A DNA stretch of 8,534 nt from Chloroflexota bacterium (GTDB lineage Bacteria > Chloroflexota > FW602-bin22 > JAMCYS01), in contig JAJZQK010000109.1 in the NCBI GenBank assembly GCA_021847625.1, positions 1 to 8,534 of the forward strand, given 5' to 3'. A model generated the notes under the pieces. It did not search any database and was not told the origin of the DNA. It saw only the letters and a list, made by a program, of their open reading frames with translations. Positions within the stretch are counted from its first letter, which is position 1. Each line of letters begins with the position of its first letter. This document shows positions 1 through 8,000 of the stretch, in pieces. Both the position numbers and the translations under genes were made by a program.

Positions 1-1642
1 GGAACTGGCGGCGAACTTCCTCGATGATGTCGCTGGCGGCGTGGCCCACGGCCCGAATGGCCAGCGAGCTGAACAGATAGACCAGCATGGCGCCGATCAG
101 GGCGCCGACGAATACCTCAACCTTGGCCAGGTTGACGGTAGTGAACGCCTGGCCGGTCAACTCCGCAACCCGGTCAAGGTAGGCGCTGAACAGCAGGAAG
201 GCGGCCAAGGCGGCCGAAGCGATAGCATAGCCCTTGGTAAGGGCTTTCGTCGTGTTGCCAACCGCATCCAGGTTGTCGGTGATGTGGCGCGTGCCTTCCG
301 GCGCGCCTGACATCTCGGTGATGCCACCCGCGTTGTCGGTGATGGGCCCGAAGGTATCCATCGCCAGAATGTAGGCGGCGCTCATCAGCATACCCATGGT
401 GGCGACGGCCGTCCCGTAGATGCCGCCGTGCTGGACGCCCGACTGCGTGCCGAAGTAGTACGAAGCGAGCAAGGCAATCGCGATGACGACGGCCGTGCTG
501 CCCGTGCACTCAAAACCGACAGCAATACCAGAAATGATGTTCGTAGCCGGACCGGTGCGCGAAGCCCGGGCAATCTCTTGTACCGGCCGGTAGGTCCCGG
601 CGGTGTAGTAGATGGTGATGTAGACGAAAGCGATCGAAGTAGCGATGCCCACGAGGCCGGCGTACACGAACCAGACGTCGTTCAACATGTACATCGTGAC
701 CGCGTACATGGCCACGGCTGAGAGTATGGCCGTCACGAAGTAGCCGCGGTTCAGGGCCGCCATGGGGTCCTGGTTGTCGCGGCCCCGCACGGACATAAGA
801 CCGATAGCAGAGGCGATAAGACCGAAAGCACGAATGACGAGCGGGAAAAGAATCCACGCCGGATTCTGGGTTACCGCGAAGATAGCCACGCCCAGAATCA
901 TTGCGCCGATATTCTCGGCGGCCGTCGACTCGAAGAGATCGGCGCCACGGCCGGCGCAGTCGCCCACGTTGTCGCCCACTAAGTCGGCGATGACGGCGGC
1001 GTTGCGCGGGTCGTCCTCGGGGATACCCGCCTCGACCTTGCCCACCAGGTCCGCGCCCACGTCGGCGGCCTTGGTGTAGATTCCGCCGCCCAGCTGGGCG
1101 AACAGCGCTACGAAGCTAGCGCCAAAGCCAAAACCGACGATCTGGAACGGCGCCAGTTCGGGGTGTTCCGCGCCGCCAAAAGCGTAGAAGATACCGGCCA
1201 CACCGAGGAGGCTCAGAGCCACCACCGTGAAACCGGACACCGCTCCGCCGCGCAGGGAAACCCTGATGGCCTCGGGAAGCGAACGACGAGCGGCGCTGGC
1301 CGTGCGGACGTTGGACTTTACGGCCACGTACATGCCGACGAAGCCGGATATGGCGGATGCGGCCGCGCCCACGAGGAACGCGATGCTTGTCCGTATGCCC
1401 AGCTCCACGCTGTTATCAACCCACCCAATGAGCAGGCCAATCAGCACACCCACCACGAGGGCCAGAAGCAGGATGGTCTGGTACTGCCGGCGCAGGAAGG
1501 CCATCGCCCCCTCGTAGATCATACCGGAGATACTACGCATCTCCGGCGTGCCGGTATCCCGGCGTAGAACGTCCCACGCCAGGTAGGCGACGAATAGCAC
1601 CGTGGCCACCCCGACGATCGGGACAATGGGAACCAAATCCAT
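1..1642 (-). CDS. hppA: Membrane-bound proton-translocating pyrophosphatase, K+-independent type (3' end outside window)
   Basis: This integral membrane pump hydrolyses cytoplasmic pyrophosphate and uses the energy to export protons. The frame is open from an ATG at 1642 to the left edge: 547 codons, where the family usually has about 650-800, so the C-terminal part is missing. The pyrophosphate/Mg-binding signature DVGADLVGKVE is at residues 194-204, followed by EDDPRN and the acidic motif DNVGDCAGRGADLFES, which starts at residue 224. A second conserved block, TDNAGGITEMS, and then GNTTKALTKG come near residues 440-471. Lys466 and Thr469 in the latter are, from family knowledge, the marks of the K+-independent, H+-pumping subfamily; K+-dependent enzymes have Ala at the first position. 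Many hydrophobic segments separate these motifs. The start is fixed by an AGGAG eight bases upstream. It lies 18 bases after the translin-family gene and is probably co-transcribed with it. Confidence 0.97.
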   Translation of the reverse strand, partial: MDLVPIVPIVGVATVLFVAYLAWDVLRRDTGTPEMRSISGMIYEGAMAFLRRQYQTILLLALVVGVLIGLLIGWVDNSVELGIRTSIAFLVGAAASAISGFVGMYVAVKSNVRTASAARRSLPEAIRVSLRGGAVSGFTVVALSLLGVAGIFYAFGGAEHPELAPFQIVGFGFGASFVALFAQLGGGIYTKAADVGADLVGKVEAGIPEDDPRNAAVIADLVGDNVGDCAGRGADLFESTAAENIGAMILGVAIFAVTQNPAWILFPLVIRAFGLIASAIGLMSVRGRDNQDPMAALNRGYFVTAILSAVAMYAVTMYMLNDVWFVYAGLVGIATSIAFVYITIYYTAGTYRPVQEIARASRTGPATNIISGIAVGFECTGSTAVVIAIALLASYYFGTQSGVQHGGIYGTAVATMGMLMSAAYILAMDTFGPITDNAGGITEMSGAPEGTRHITDNLDAVGNTTKALTKGYAIASAALAAFLLFSAYLDRVAELTGQAFTTVNLAKVEVFVGALIGAMLVYLFSSLAIRAVGHAASDIIEEVRRQF

Positions 1643-1650
1643 GCCACTCA

Positions 1651-1655
1651 CTCCT
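1651..1655 (-). promoter_or_regulatory. Ribosome binding site of hppA
   Basis: AGGAG on the minus strand ends eight bases before the ATG at 1642. It lies in the 18-base gap after the TAA stop (1661-1663) of the upstream gene. This fixes the hppA start and supports its own efficient initiation within a shared transcript. Confidence 0.85.
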
Positions 1656-1660
1656 AAGAA

Positions 1661-2323
1661 TTATTCCGATGGCCCTTGGCCACCCGGCCGGTCGTCGGCC
1701 ATCCCTCTCTCCGCCTCGCTCAACTTGCGTTCCAGCTCGTGCTGCCTGAGCGCCATCGTCAGGTCGCCGCGCGTCCGCTCCAGAACCCCACGGACCATGT
1801 CAGTCGTACGGCGAAGGCCGCCCGTCATCGAGTCCGGGTAGTCGATCGTCACGAGCAGGTCGTAAATGTCATCCATAGCCTGCAGGAGGTCCTCGCTACC
1901 GCTTAAGGCACCCCTCCGCAGCTTGTCCAGAACGTAGCGCCGCAGCTCCCCCACGGCTTCGCCAAGCCCGTTGAGGTACGCTTGCCAGGTGATCTGCAAC
2001 GCATTCCGGTTGGGCAGCGGCTCCCCCCGCACGATGGAATAGGTTGCCACCGCCTCGGCGTACTCCTTCTGGGCGTCCTGCACAAAGCCGGCGTAGAGCA
2101 CATCCGGATGATCGACCAGCACCTCCGCCGCGCGCTGCAACCGCGCCCGCGCGGTAGCCGTCAGTTCCTCAGCACGCTCGAAGTCGTGCCTATGAACAGC
2201 TCGGATGGCATTGGCGGACGACCGCAATGCCTCGCGGGATAGCCCCAACGCTTCCTCACGCGCCTGGTTCTTGGCCCGAAAATGCTGGTGAACGACATCG
2301 CTTATCGGATCCAGATCAACCAC
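1661..2323 (-). CDS. Translin-family (COG2178-like) predicted RNA-binding protein
   Basis: This is a soluble, almost entirely helical protein that resembles the prokaryotic translin/TRAX family, whose eukaryotic members bind or cut RNA and single-stranded DNA. Visible family features are the N-terminal FRAKNQAREEAL helix, QKEYAEA in the middle, YLNGLGEAVGELRR, then DDIYDLLVTIDYP and GLRRTTDMVRGVLERTRGD near the C-terminus. The two glutamates of QKEYAEA have the ExxE spacing of TRAX catalytic residues, so nuclease activity is possible but not shown. The frame opens at GTG 2344 with an ATG at 2341, and neither has a good ribosome binding site. A GTG at 2323 is preceded by GAGGAG at six bases and is preferred here (220 codons, against 226-227). 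The highly charged tail ends 18 bases before hppA, so the two are likely one operon. Homologues are sometimes misnamed 'haloacid dehalogenase', but no HAD motif is present. Confidence 0.85.
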   Translation of the reverse strand: MVDLDPISDVVHQHFRAKNQAREEALGLSREALRSSANAIRAVHRHDFERAEELTATARARLQRAAEVLVDHPDVLYAGFVQDAQKEYAEAVATYSIVRGEPLPNRNALQITWQAYLNGLGEAVGELRRYVLDKLRRGALSGSEDLLQAMDDIYDLLVTIDYPDSMTGGLRRTTDMVRGVLERTRGDLTMALRQHELERKLSEAERGMADDRPGGQGPSE

Positions 2324-2329
2324 TGCGGA

Positions 2330-2335
2330 CTCCTC
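2330..2335 (-). promoter_or_regulatory. Ribosome binding site deciding the translin-family gene start
   Basis: GAGGAG on the minus strand lies six bases before a GTG codon at 2323. The upstream GTG (2344) and ATG (2341) have no purine-rich element at proper distance. The site therefore favours a start seven codons inside the longest frame. The same bases would encode Glu-Glu in the longer version, so the call is not certain. Confidence 0.55.
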
Positions 2336-2367
2336 GATCATCACACTGGAACCAAAGGCACACCTAA

Positions 2368-2391
2368 GGCGAGGGGAGCGCTCCCCTCGCC
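2368..2391 (-). terminator. Perfect 24-base inverted repeat after the aminotransferase gene; possible terminator or attenuator
   Basis: The 24 bases form a perfect palindrome with AGCGCT at the centre. In RNA it would give a ten-base-pair, very GC-rich stem closed by a GCGC loop. It begins 26 bases past the aminotransferase stop (2418) and about 44 bases before the preferred translin-family start. On the minus strand it is followed by TTAGGTGTGCC and not a run of U, so it is not a standard intrinsic terminator. It could be a weak terminator, an mRNA-stabilising hairpin or a protein-binding site. No convincing promoter is visible between it and the translin-family gene, so partial readthrough is plausible. 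Confidence 0.5.
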
Positions 2392-2417
2392 CGCTTGCCA
2401 GCGACCACTGGCTCGAA

Positions 2418-3581
2418 CTAGAGCTTGGCTACCGCCGCCTTGATGCGCTCGAGCGCGAGCTTGATGTTCTCAACGGAGTTGGCATACGACAGACGTAGAT
2501 AACCTTCGCCGTACCTACCGAACGCCGTACCGGCCAGGGTGGCGACGCCCGCTTCGACGAGGAGGTACTCGGCCATTTGCTGCGCGGGAACGCCGGTCTG
2601 GGAGATGTTCGGGAATACGTAGAAGGCGCCCTGCGGACGCAGGCAGCTGAAGCCGGGGATCTCGTTCAACCCATCCACGACGACGTCGCGACGGCAGCGA
2701 AATTCCTCGACGTAGCGCTGAGGCTCCGTCTGCGGCCCCGTGATGGCCTCGACGCCTGCCCGCTGAATAAAGCTGGCGGTGCAAGAAGCGCTGTTCACCA
2801 TCAGACGAGAGATGTGGGGCGCGAGGTCGTGCGGCATGATCCCGTAGCCCAGCCGCCAACCTGTCATGGCGTACGTCTTCGAGAAGCCGTCGAGGATAAT
2901 CGTGCGCTCCTGCATGCCCGGCAGCGAGGCGATGCTGTAGTGCTCGCCCTCGTAGATGATCCGCCTGTAGACCTCATCGCTGAGGACGGCGATGTCCCTC
3001 TCAACGGCCAATCGCGCCACTTCCTCGAGATCCGCTCGCGTGAGCATACCACCCGTCGGATTGTGGGGGGAGTTGAGAATGATCAACTTCGTCTTGTCGG
3101 TAACCTTGTCCCGGAGTTCCCCAACGTCGAACCGGAATCCCCTGTCCTCGCGAAGCTGAACGGGGACGGCCACGCCGCCGACGAAATCGATCATAGACTC
3201 GTAGATCGGGAAGCCCGGATTGGGATAGATCACCTCGTCGCCTTCGTCGATGAGCGCGAGGATGACGTAGAACATGATCGGCTTCGCCCCTGGCGTAACG
3301 ACGACCTGGCTCGGCGCGAACTCGACACCGCGGACTTCGGTGGCCTCGCGGGCGATGGCCATCTGCAACTCCGGCAGTCCGGCGGACGGACCGTAGTGCG
3401 TCCAGCCCTCTCGCAGAGCCGTGATGGCGGATTCCACGATGTTAGCCGGGGTGTCGAAATCGGGCTCGCCGATTTCGAGGTGAACGACGTGGGCGCCCTT
3501 GGCCTCGAGCGCTCTCGCCCGGGCCAGCATCTCGAATGCTGTCTCCGTACCTAATCGCGCCATTTTGGCAGCGACCTTCAT
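2418..3581 (-). CDS. PLP-dependent class I/II aminotransferase, aspartate aminotransferase-like
   Basis: This cytoplasmic fold-type I pyridoxal-phosphate enzyme probably transfers the amino group of aspartate or a related amino acid to 2-oxoglutarate. With the ATG at 3581 it is 387 residues, normal for the family Igamma aspartate aminotransferases. HLEIGEPDFDTP lies near the N-terminus. SPHNPTGG contains Asn174, and SDEVYRR supplies Asp202 and Tyr205, which contact the cofactor. GFSKTYAMTGWRLGY holds the Schiff-base lysine, Lys235. The alpha-carboxylate-binding arginine is Arg363 in YLRLSYANS. The frame extends upstream to 3626, but a GAGGAGG eight bases before 3581 and the family-typical start MKVAAKMARLG favour the shorter form. 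It has its own promoter upstream. Substrate preference (aspartate, aromatic, alanine or prephenate) cannot be settled from sequence alone. Confidence 0.93.
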   Translation of the reverse strand: MKVAAKMARLGTETAFEMLARARALEAKGAHVVHLEIGEPDFDTPANIVESAITALREGWTHYGPSAGLPELQMAIAREATEVRGVEFAPSQVVVTPGAKPIMFYVILALIDEGDEVIYPNPGFPIYESMIDFVGGVAVPVQLREDRGFRFDVGELRDKVTDKTKLIILNSPHNPTGGMLTRADLEEVARLAVERDIAVLSDEVYRRIIYEGEHYSIASLPGMQERTIILDGFSKTYAMTGWRLGYGIMPHDLAPHISRLMVNSASCTASFIQRAGVEAITGPQTEPQRYVEEFRCRRDVVVDGLNEIPGFSCLRPQGAFYVFPNISQTGVPAQQMAEYLLVEAGVATLAGTAFGRYGEGYLRLSYANSVENIKLALERIKAAVAKL

Positions 3582-3589
3582 TACCTGTA

Positions 3590-3596
3590 CCTCCTC
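3590..3596 (-). promoter_or_regulatory. Ribosome binding site deciding the aminotransferase start
   Basis: GAGGAGG on the minus strand sits eight bases before the ATG at 3581. It is a near-perfect match to the anti-Shine-Dalgarno sequence and supports that ATG over the in-frame upstream candidates. Confidence 0.85.
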
Positions 3597-3671
3597 ATCC
3601 ATTACGCAGCCCGGCCCGTTCCTCAACCCGACAAGCGCCTACTGCCGCCATCCAAGTACGACCAACCGTCA

Positions 3672-3693
3672 GTGACCTTGATTGGCAAGTCAC
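3672..3693 (-). promoter_or_regulatory. Imperfect inverted repeat at the predicted transcription start of the aminotransferase gene
   Basis: On the minus strand GTGACTTG, five bases, then CAAGGTCAC form an eight-base-pair inverted repeat with one bulged G. It overlaps the position where transcription should begin, about seven bases after the -10 box at 3697-3702. It could be an operator for a dimeric regulator or a hairpin at the 5' end of the mRNA. No regulator gene is nearby to name. Confidence 0.35.
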
Positions 3694-3696
3694 GTT

Positions 3697-3725
3697 ACTA
3701 TAAACCATGCGGGCGCCATTTTCAA
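3697..3725 (-). promoter_or_regulatory. Sigma70-type promoter of the aminotransferase gene
   Basis: On the minus strand, TTGAAA (3720-3725) and TATAGT (3697-3702) are separated by exactly 17 bases. Each box matches its consensus in four or five positions of six. It lies just after the stop of the flippase-like gene (3764) and would give a leader of roughly 110 bases before the aminotransferase ATG. It is the best promoter match I found in the window. Confidence 0.65.
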
Positions 3726-3763
3726 CCGCCAATCTCATCACCTGGCCCCGACAGGTGCCGGCG

Positions 3764-4786
3764 TCAGACCCCACCCTGCCCCAGCCCGTCGACCGAGGCC
3801 GGGGCGGATATGGGAGCCCGCCGCAGCCCGCCAAGCGTCAGATTCTCGCGCCAGAGGAAGAAGAACCCCAAGAACGTAATGGGAAAGATCAACGCTGCGT
3901 GCAGCACGGCAGTATAGCCGACGGCAACCTCATTGCCAATACCGAAAAGGCCCAATGTGAACACGGCGAGGGCGTCGAAGGTGCCCACGTATCCGGGCGA
4001 TGAGGGGATCATCGTCCCCAGATTGGCCACCGCCACCGTGAGCAGCATGACGTAGAAGGGAACCTCCGGGAAGAAGCCGAGGGCGATCAAGTAGTACATC
4101 CCCGCCTCACAAAGCCAGGCGGCGATGGATAGAACCAAGACCGCAACTACCGCCCGCCCGCTGCGCATCACGCCCAGCCCGACCAGCATGGAACTGGCGA
4201 TCTTCTGCACGGGGCCGCGCGCCCCGGCCGGCAGCAGGCGCACAACGTAGCCCACCAGGCGCTCGGCTCGCCTCGACTGCACGGCCAGGACCAGGATACC
4301 GGCAGACAGGGCGAGGAACAGAACGGCCGTCGCCACGGCAATCTGCTTCAGGCTCGCCGCGAGGGGGATGAATGCCGCCACACCGGCGAGGAAGGCGATC
4401 ATCGTCAGGCCGTCAAATACGCGTTCCACGAATATCGTCGACAGCCCGGTTGCCTTGCTGATTTCCTCGCGGAGCCCCAGGACGTAGGCCCGCACCAGCT
4501 CACCCATCCTTACGGGCAGCACGTCGTTGGCCATGTAGCCGATGACGACGACCGGGAAAAGCCGGCGACTGCTCACGCCATGGGTTGGCATCAGGAGGTA
4601 GCGCCACCTTATGGCCCGTATCCAAACACCCAGGAAGTAGACGGCCAAAGCAGGAACGACATAGCCATACTGGGCTCGCTTCAGCGATTCGACGACCTGG
4701 CCGACATCCTTCACCTGGCTGATGACCCAGTACAGGAAGACGAGGCTGATGAGAAGACCAATCCACAGGCGCCAGTTCTTCAGCAA
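3764..4786 (-). CDS. UPF0104 / flippase-like integral membrane protein (lysylphosphatidylglycerol synthase TM-region family)
   Basis: This polytopic inner-membrane protein of 340 codons resembles the family also found as the membrane half of MprF and often called 'flippase-like domain' protein. It begins with a short basic stretch and the hydrophobic segment WIGLLISLVFLYWVIS, followed by several further membrane segments. Family landmarks are VRMGELVRAYVLG (Arg93, Glu96), FVERVFDG (Glu121, Arg122, Asp125) and PSSPGYVGTFDA at residues 261-272. Stand-alone members are thought to move or modify lipids or lipid-linked glycans, but no substrate can be read from the sequence. There is no C-terminal aminoacyl-transferase domain, so it is not a full MprF. 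The only usable start is TTG at 4786, with GAGGAG twelve bases upstream, a rather long spacing. The position after two GT-C-type glycosyltransferases suggests a role in envelope glycan assembly. Confidence 0.9.
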   Translation of the reverse strand: MLKNWRLWIGLLISLVFLYWVISQVKDVGQVVESLKRAQYGYVVPALAVYFLGVWIRAIRWRYLLMPTHGVSSRRLFPVVVIGYMANDVLPVRMGELVRAYVLGLREEISKATGLSTIFVERVFDGLTMIAFLAGVAAFIPLAASLKQIAVATAVLFLALSAGILVLAVQSRRAERLVGYVVRLLPAGARGPVQKIASSMLVGLGVMRSGRAVVAVLVLSIAAWLCEAGMYYLIALGFFPEVPFYVMLLTVAVANLGTMIPSSPGYVGTFDALAVFTLGLFGIGNEVAVGYTAVLHAALIFPITFLGFFFLWRENLTLGGLRRAPISAPASVDGLGQGGV

Positions 4787-4798
4787 GGGGGAAGCATG

Positions 4799-4804
4799 CT
4801 CCTC
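4799..4804 (-). promoter_or_regulatory. Probable ribosome binding site of the flippase-like gene
   Basis: GAGGAG on the minus strand lies twelve bases before the TTG start at 4786. No in-frame ATG or GTG exists between the upstream stop and this TTG, so a rare start codon with a long spacer must be used. This suggests modest translation. Confidence 0.45.
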
Positions 4805-4867
4805 GCGCGAGCCTGCCGAGCGCGGCCATTCTCGATGCTCACGCCTCTTGTTCGTACGTCAGCCAAG

Positions 4868-4897
4868 ATTTTACCCCACCGATAACCGCCCACGCAA
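4868..4897 (-). promoter_or_regulatory. Candidate sigma70-type promoter of the flippase-like gene
   Basis: On the minus strand, TTGCGT (4892-4897) and TAAAAT (4868-4873) are 18 bases apart, in the 244-base gap after the large glycosyltransferase gene. The predicted start near 4861 would give a leader of about 75 bases. The -10 box is good and the -35 box is weak. The rest of the gap (4898-5030) shows no gene and no U-tract terminator; a ten-base palindrome lies at 4978-4987. Confidence 0.45.
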
Positions 4898-5030
4898 CAA
4901 TAACGACCGCAATCTCCAGCCCAGTTGACCCAGATTTCGCCTTGGCCACCGCCTGCGCCGGGGTCACCGATCCTTCACGAGATCTCGCCTGGCCATCAAG
5001 TTGACGTTCGGTTAGTTAGGTAATAGCCGG

Positions 5031-8000
5031 TTATGGGGTGGGAGGGTAGACCGTAATCCGCTGGTTGCCGGAATCGGCGACGTACACTTGGCCCTTGCCG
5101 TCGACGGCGATGCCCAGAGGCAGGTTCACCGACCGGGCGTCGTTCCCGAATCTCCCCCAGGTGGCCAGCGCCTGGCCCTCGGAACTGAACTTCAGCACGC
5201 GGTGAGCCTCGGGGTCGGTCACGTAGACGTTGTCCGAGGCGTCAACGGCCAGGAACGGCTTGTTGACAACGCTTTCCCCCACCCAGCCAGGGACCTCCCA
5301 CTGGGAGAGATATTTCATATTGCCATCGAACTTCTGGATGCGGTGGTTCCAGGTGTCGGCCACGTAGACGTTCCCCTTGCTGTCCACGGCGATGCCGACC
5401 GGCTCGCTGAACAGGCCATCGCCCCCACCCTGCGATCCGTACTGCCCCAGCAACTGGCCATCCGGACTGAACTTCTGCACGCGCTTGTTGCCGCTATCCA
5501 CCACCAGCAGGTTCCCGTCGGCGTCGACCGCCAGCCCGCGCGGCCCGTAGAAGAGCCCCGGGACAGCGTCGGGCTGGTCCCGCGAGTCGCCGAAGCCGCC
5601 CCACTGCAGCAGGAATTTGCCCTGTGAGTCGAACTTCTCAATACGATGGTTCCAGGTGTCCGCCACGTAGACATTCCCTTGGCCGTCGACGGCGATGCCC
5701 CAGGGCTCATTGAATTGGCCGGGTTCGGCGCCACTCTGCCCCCAGGCCAACTGGTATTGGCCATTCCGGTCGAACTTGAGAACGCGATTGTTGCCGGTAT
5801 CCAGCACGTAGACGCTGCCGTCGCCGGCCAACGCCACATTCTTGGGCCCGTTGAGTTGGCCGGCCTCCCCCGCGGAGGGGCCGATTGTCTGCGTGGCTGC
5901 CACGTCCACCGCCTTCATCTCGAACGGGTCCTGAGCCGCCGCGGTCGTCGGGGCAACGGTGGCCGGCATCCAGGCCCCATCCACGAGGTCTTTGCGGACG
6001 TACAGCACGAAGTCCGTCGAGCCCAGCGGATTGAGCGGCTGCCGGTAGAGCAGGTACTTCCAGAGCCTATCCCTCGCCTCCGGCCGCAGCATGGCCCGGA
6101 TTATGTCCAGTATCCCCGGCTGACTGGTGGTCTGCGCCAGGTTCGCCCGCTCATCCGGGGGCGTCAGCGCGCGGATGAAGTCCTGGCCCGTGCGATAGTC
6201 CTCCGGGAACCACCAGCGCAGGCGATAACGCTGGCCAACGTAGTTACTGCCCAGCTGGGCGCGGACCTGGGCGTCGTGGTTGTTGTCCACCCCCACAAGA
6301 ACGACGGGCGCGTCGGCCGCCGGCAGGCCGGAGCCGTAGTAGTTGCGGTTGGGGTAGTCGCGCAGATACCACTCGAACGGCCACGTCACCTCGTTATCGT
6401 AGGCCACCTTCAGGTTCTTGCCGGCCCCCGTAAGGAAGGCGACGTGCTCGATCCCCTGCATTACCTTCGGCACGTCCGGCGAGGTCTGCGTATAGACGAT
6501 CATCTCCACCGGGGTGTCGCCGTTGACGTAGGCGGCCTCGACCGCCGTGTGTATCGTCAACGGGACGAGCACTACGAGGGAGCCTGCCGCCGCCGTCGCC
6601 AGCGCGCCCCGCAGGCCCAACCGCTCGACCGCGCGCAGCCCGACGAAGACCACCGCCGTCAACAGGGCTACCAGCAGGGCCCACTGCAGTAACGGCTGCT
6701 GGACATCCAGGCGGGTCAGGTCGAACCCGGCCGGTTTCGGGGTATTGGCCAGGCCCAGGGCAATAGCCAAACCGACCAAGAGCGCCCCCACCAACAGGGC
6801 CCGGTCGCGCAGCCGCTCGCGCCAGGGTATCGACGGCAGCAAGCGGCCCAGCGTCATACCGGCCAGCAGTATGAAGGGCAGAGCGACGTGCAGCACGAGC
6901 CACGGCATCTTCTCGCCGGCCCAGCTGAACAGCACCAGGCCTGCCACCGCCCAATAGATTAGGAACGTGGAAAAGAGGGTGCGCCGCCAGGCGAAGTAGA
7001 TCGCCCCCGGTATCGCGAACGCTAGCGTGAGGTACTCGTAGAGCGGCATCAGTACCAGGTAGTACTGCCAGGGCTGCCCACCACGCTTCACGCTTTGCTG
7101 GGCGAGCCAATAGACCAAGCCTCCCACGGCGCCAGTCACAAGCCCCGGCGGGTTGCTGAACAGCGTCGTGAAGAGTATCGCGAACAATCCGTAGAAGACC
7201 CCCGCCACGATCAGCCAGCGCCGGGCATTCCAGCGCAGGCCCACGACGGCCGACAGCGCCACCAACGCCAGGAACACCGCGAACAGAATCCGGTACTCCT
7301 CCGGCGTCGGGTAGGCCTGGATGGCCTGGCCCTGGAAGGTCTTGTACAGGATTGCCAGGCCGGCCACCTGCGGCGCGGCCAGCGTCCCGATGACAACCAA
7401 GAAATCCCCGGCCGGCGATAGTTTGGGCGACCTCCTCAGCAGTCGCAGGAGCTCCACGCCGGCCACCATGAACAGGAACGAGCCGAAGATGGCCAAGGTC
7501 ATGAACGTCGTCTCTTTCGTGGCGAAAGAGAGCGCCAGCAGGCCGCCAAACAGGTAGAGATACAGCGGCCGGCGGGAATCGAAATAGCGGAACAGGCAAA
7601 CTACCATCGCCAGGGTGAAGAAGGCGATGTGGGCATCCTCCCGGATGAAGCGACCGAAATAGAGGAACGATGGCGAAATGAGCAGCAAGCCCGACGTCGC
7701 CAGCGCGCCCCAGCGGCCTAGCTGCTTGCGCAGCAGCATGGGCAAGGCCACCGTGAGGACGCCTAGGAAAGATGGCGCCACGCGGGCAGTGGCATCGCTG
7801 GCCCCTAGCAGCAGGTAGACCAGCGCATTGAAGATATAGATGAACGTTCCATGCAGCAGCGGGTCGTGGACGTAACCCCGCCCGATGTAGAGGTAGTAGG
7901 AATAAGTCGCGTGCAGGCTCTCGTCGTGGTGCAGGGCGCGCGCGCCGAGGTCCCAGAACCGGCTGATAACCGCGAGGACTATGATCGACACGAAGATGAT

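Noticed and set aside
2577..3554. Open frame of 325 codons on the plus strand, opposite the aminotransferase gene
   Set aside because: It is antisense to a gene with all catalytic motifs, its translation has no recognisable domain, and long antisense frames are common in GC-rich genes.
3739..3757. Six-base-pair inverted repeat CACCTG/CAGGTG after the flippase-like gene, considered as a terminator
   Set aside because: The stem is short with a seven-base loop and is not followed by a U-tract on the minus strand.
4500..4829. 109-codon frame on the minus strand overlapping the start of the flippase-like gene
   Set aside because: It overlaps the well-supported membrane protein in another frame and shows no motif or usable ribosome binding site.
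4978..4987. Ten-base palindrome CGAGATCTCG in the gap after the large glycosyltransferase gene
   Set aside because: It is too short to be significant alone, and there is no U-tract or nearby promoter to give it a role.
5341..5700. Regularly spaced similar DNA, considered as a CRISPR-like or non-coding repeat array
   Set aside because: The repeats are in frame, encode NHL blades, and vary in length between blades, as expected for a protein repeat.
5646..6692. Open frame of 348 codons on the plus strand, opposite the glycosyltransferase gene
   Set aside because: It mirrors the NHL and extracytoplasmic coding region, with low-complexity composition rich in Arg, Gly, His and Val and no recognisable motif.
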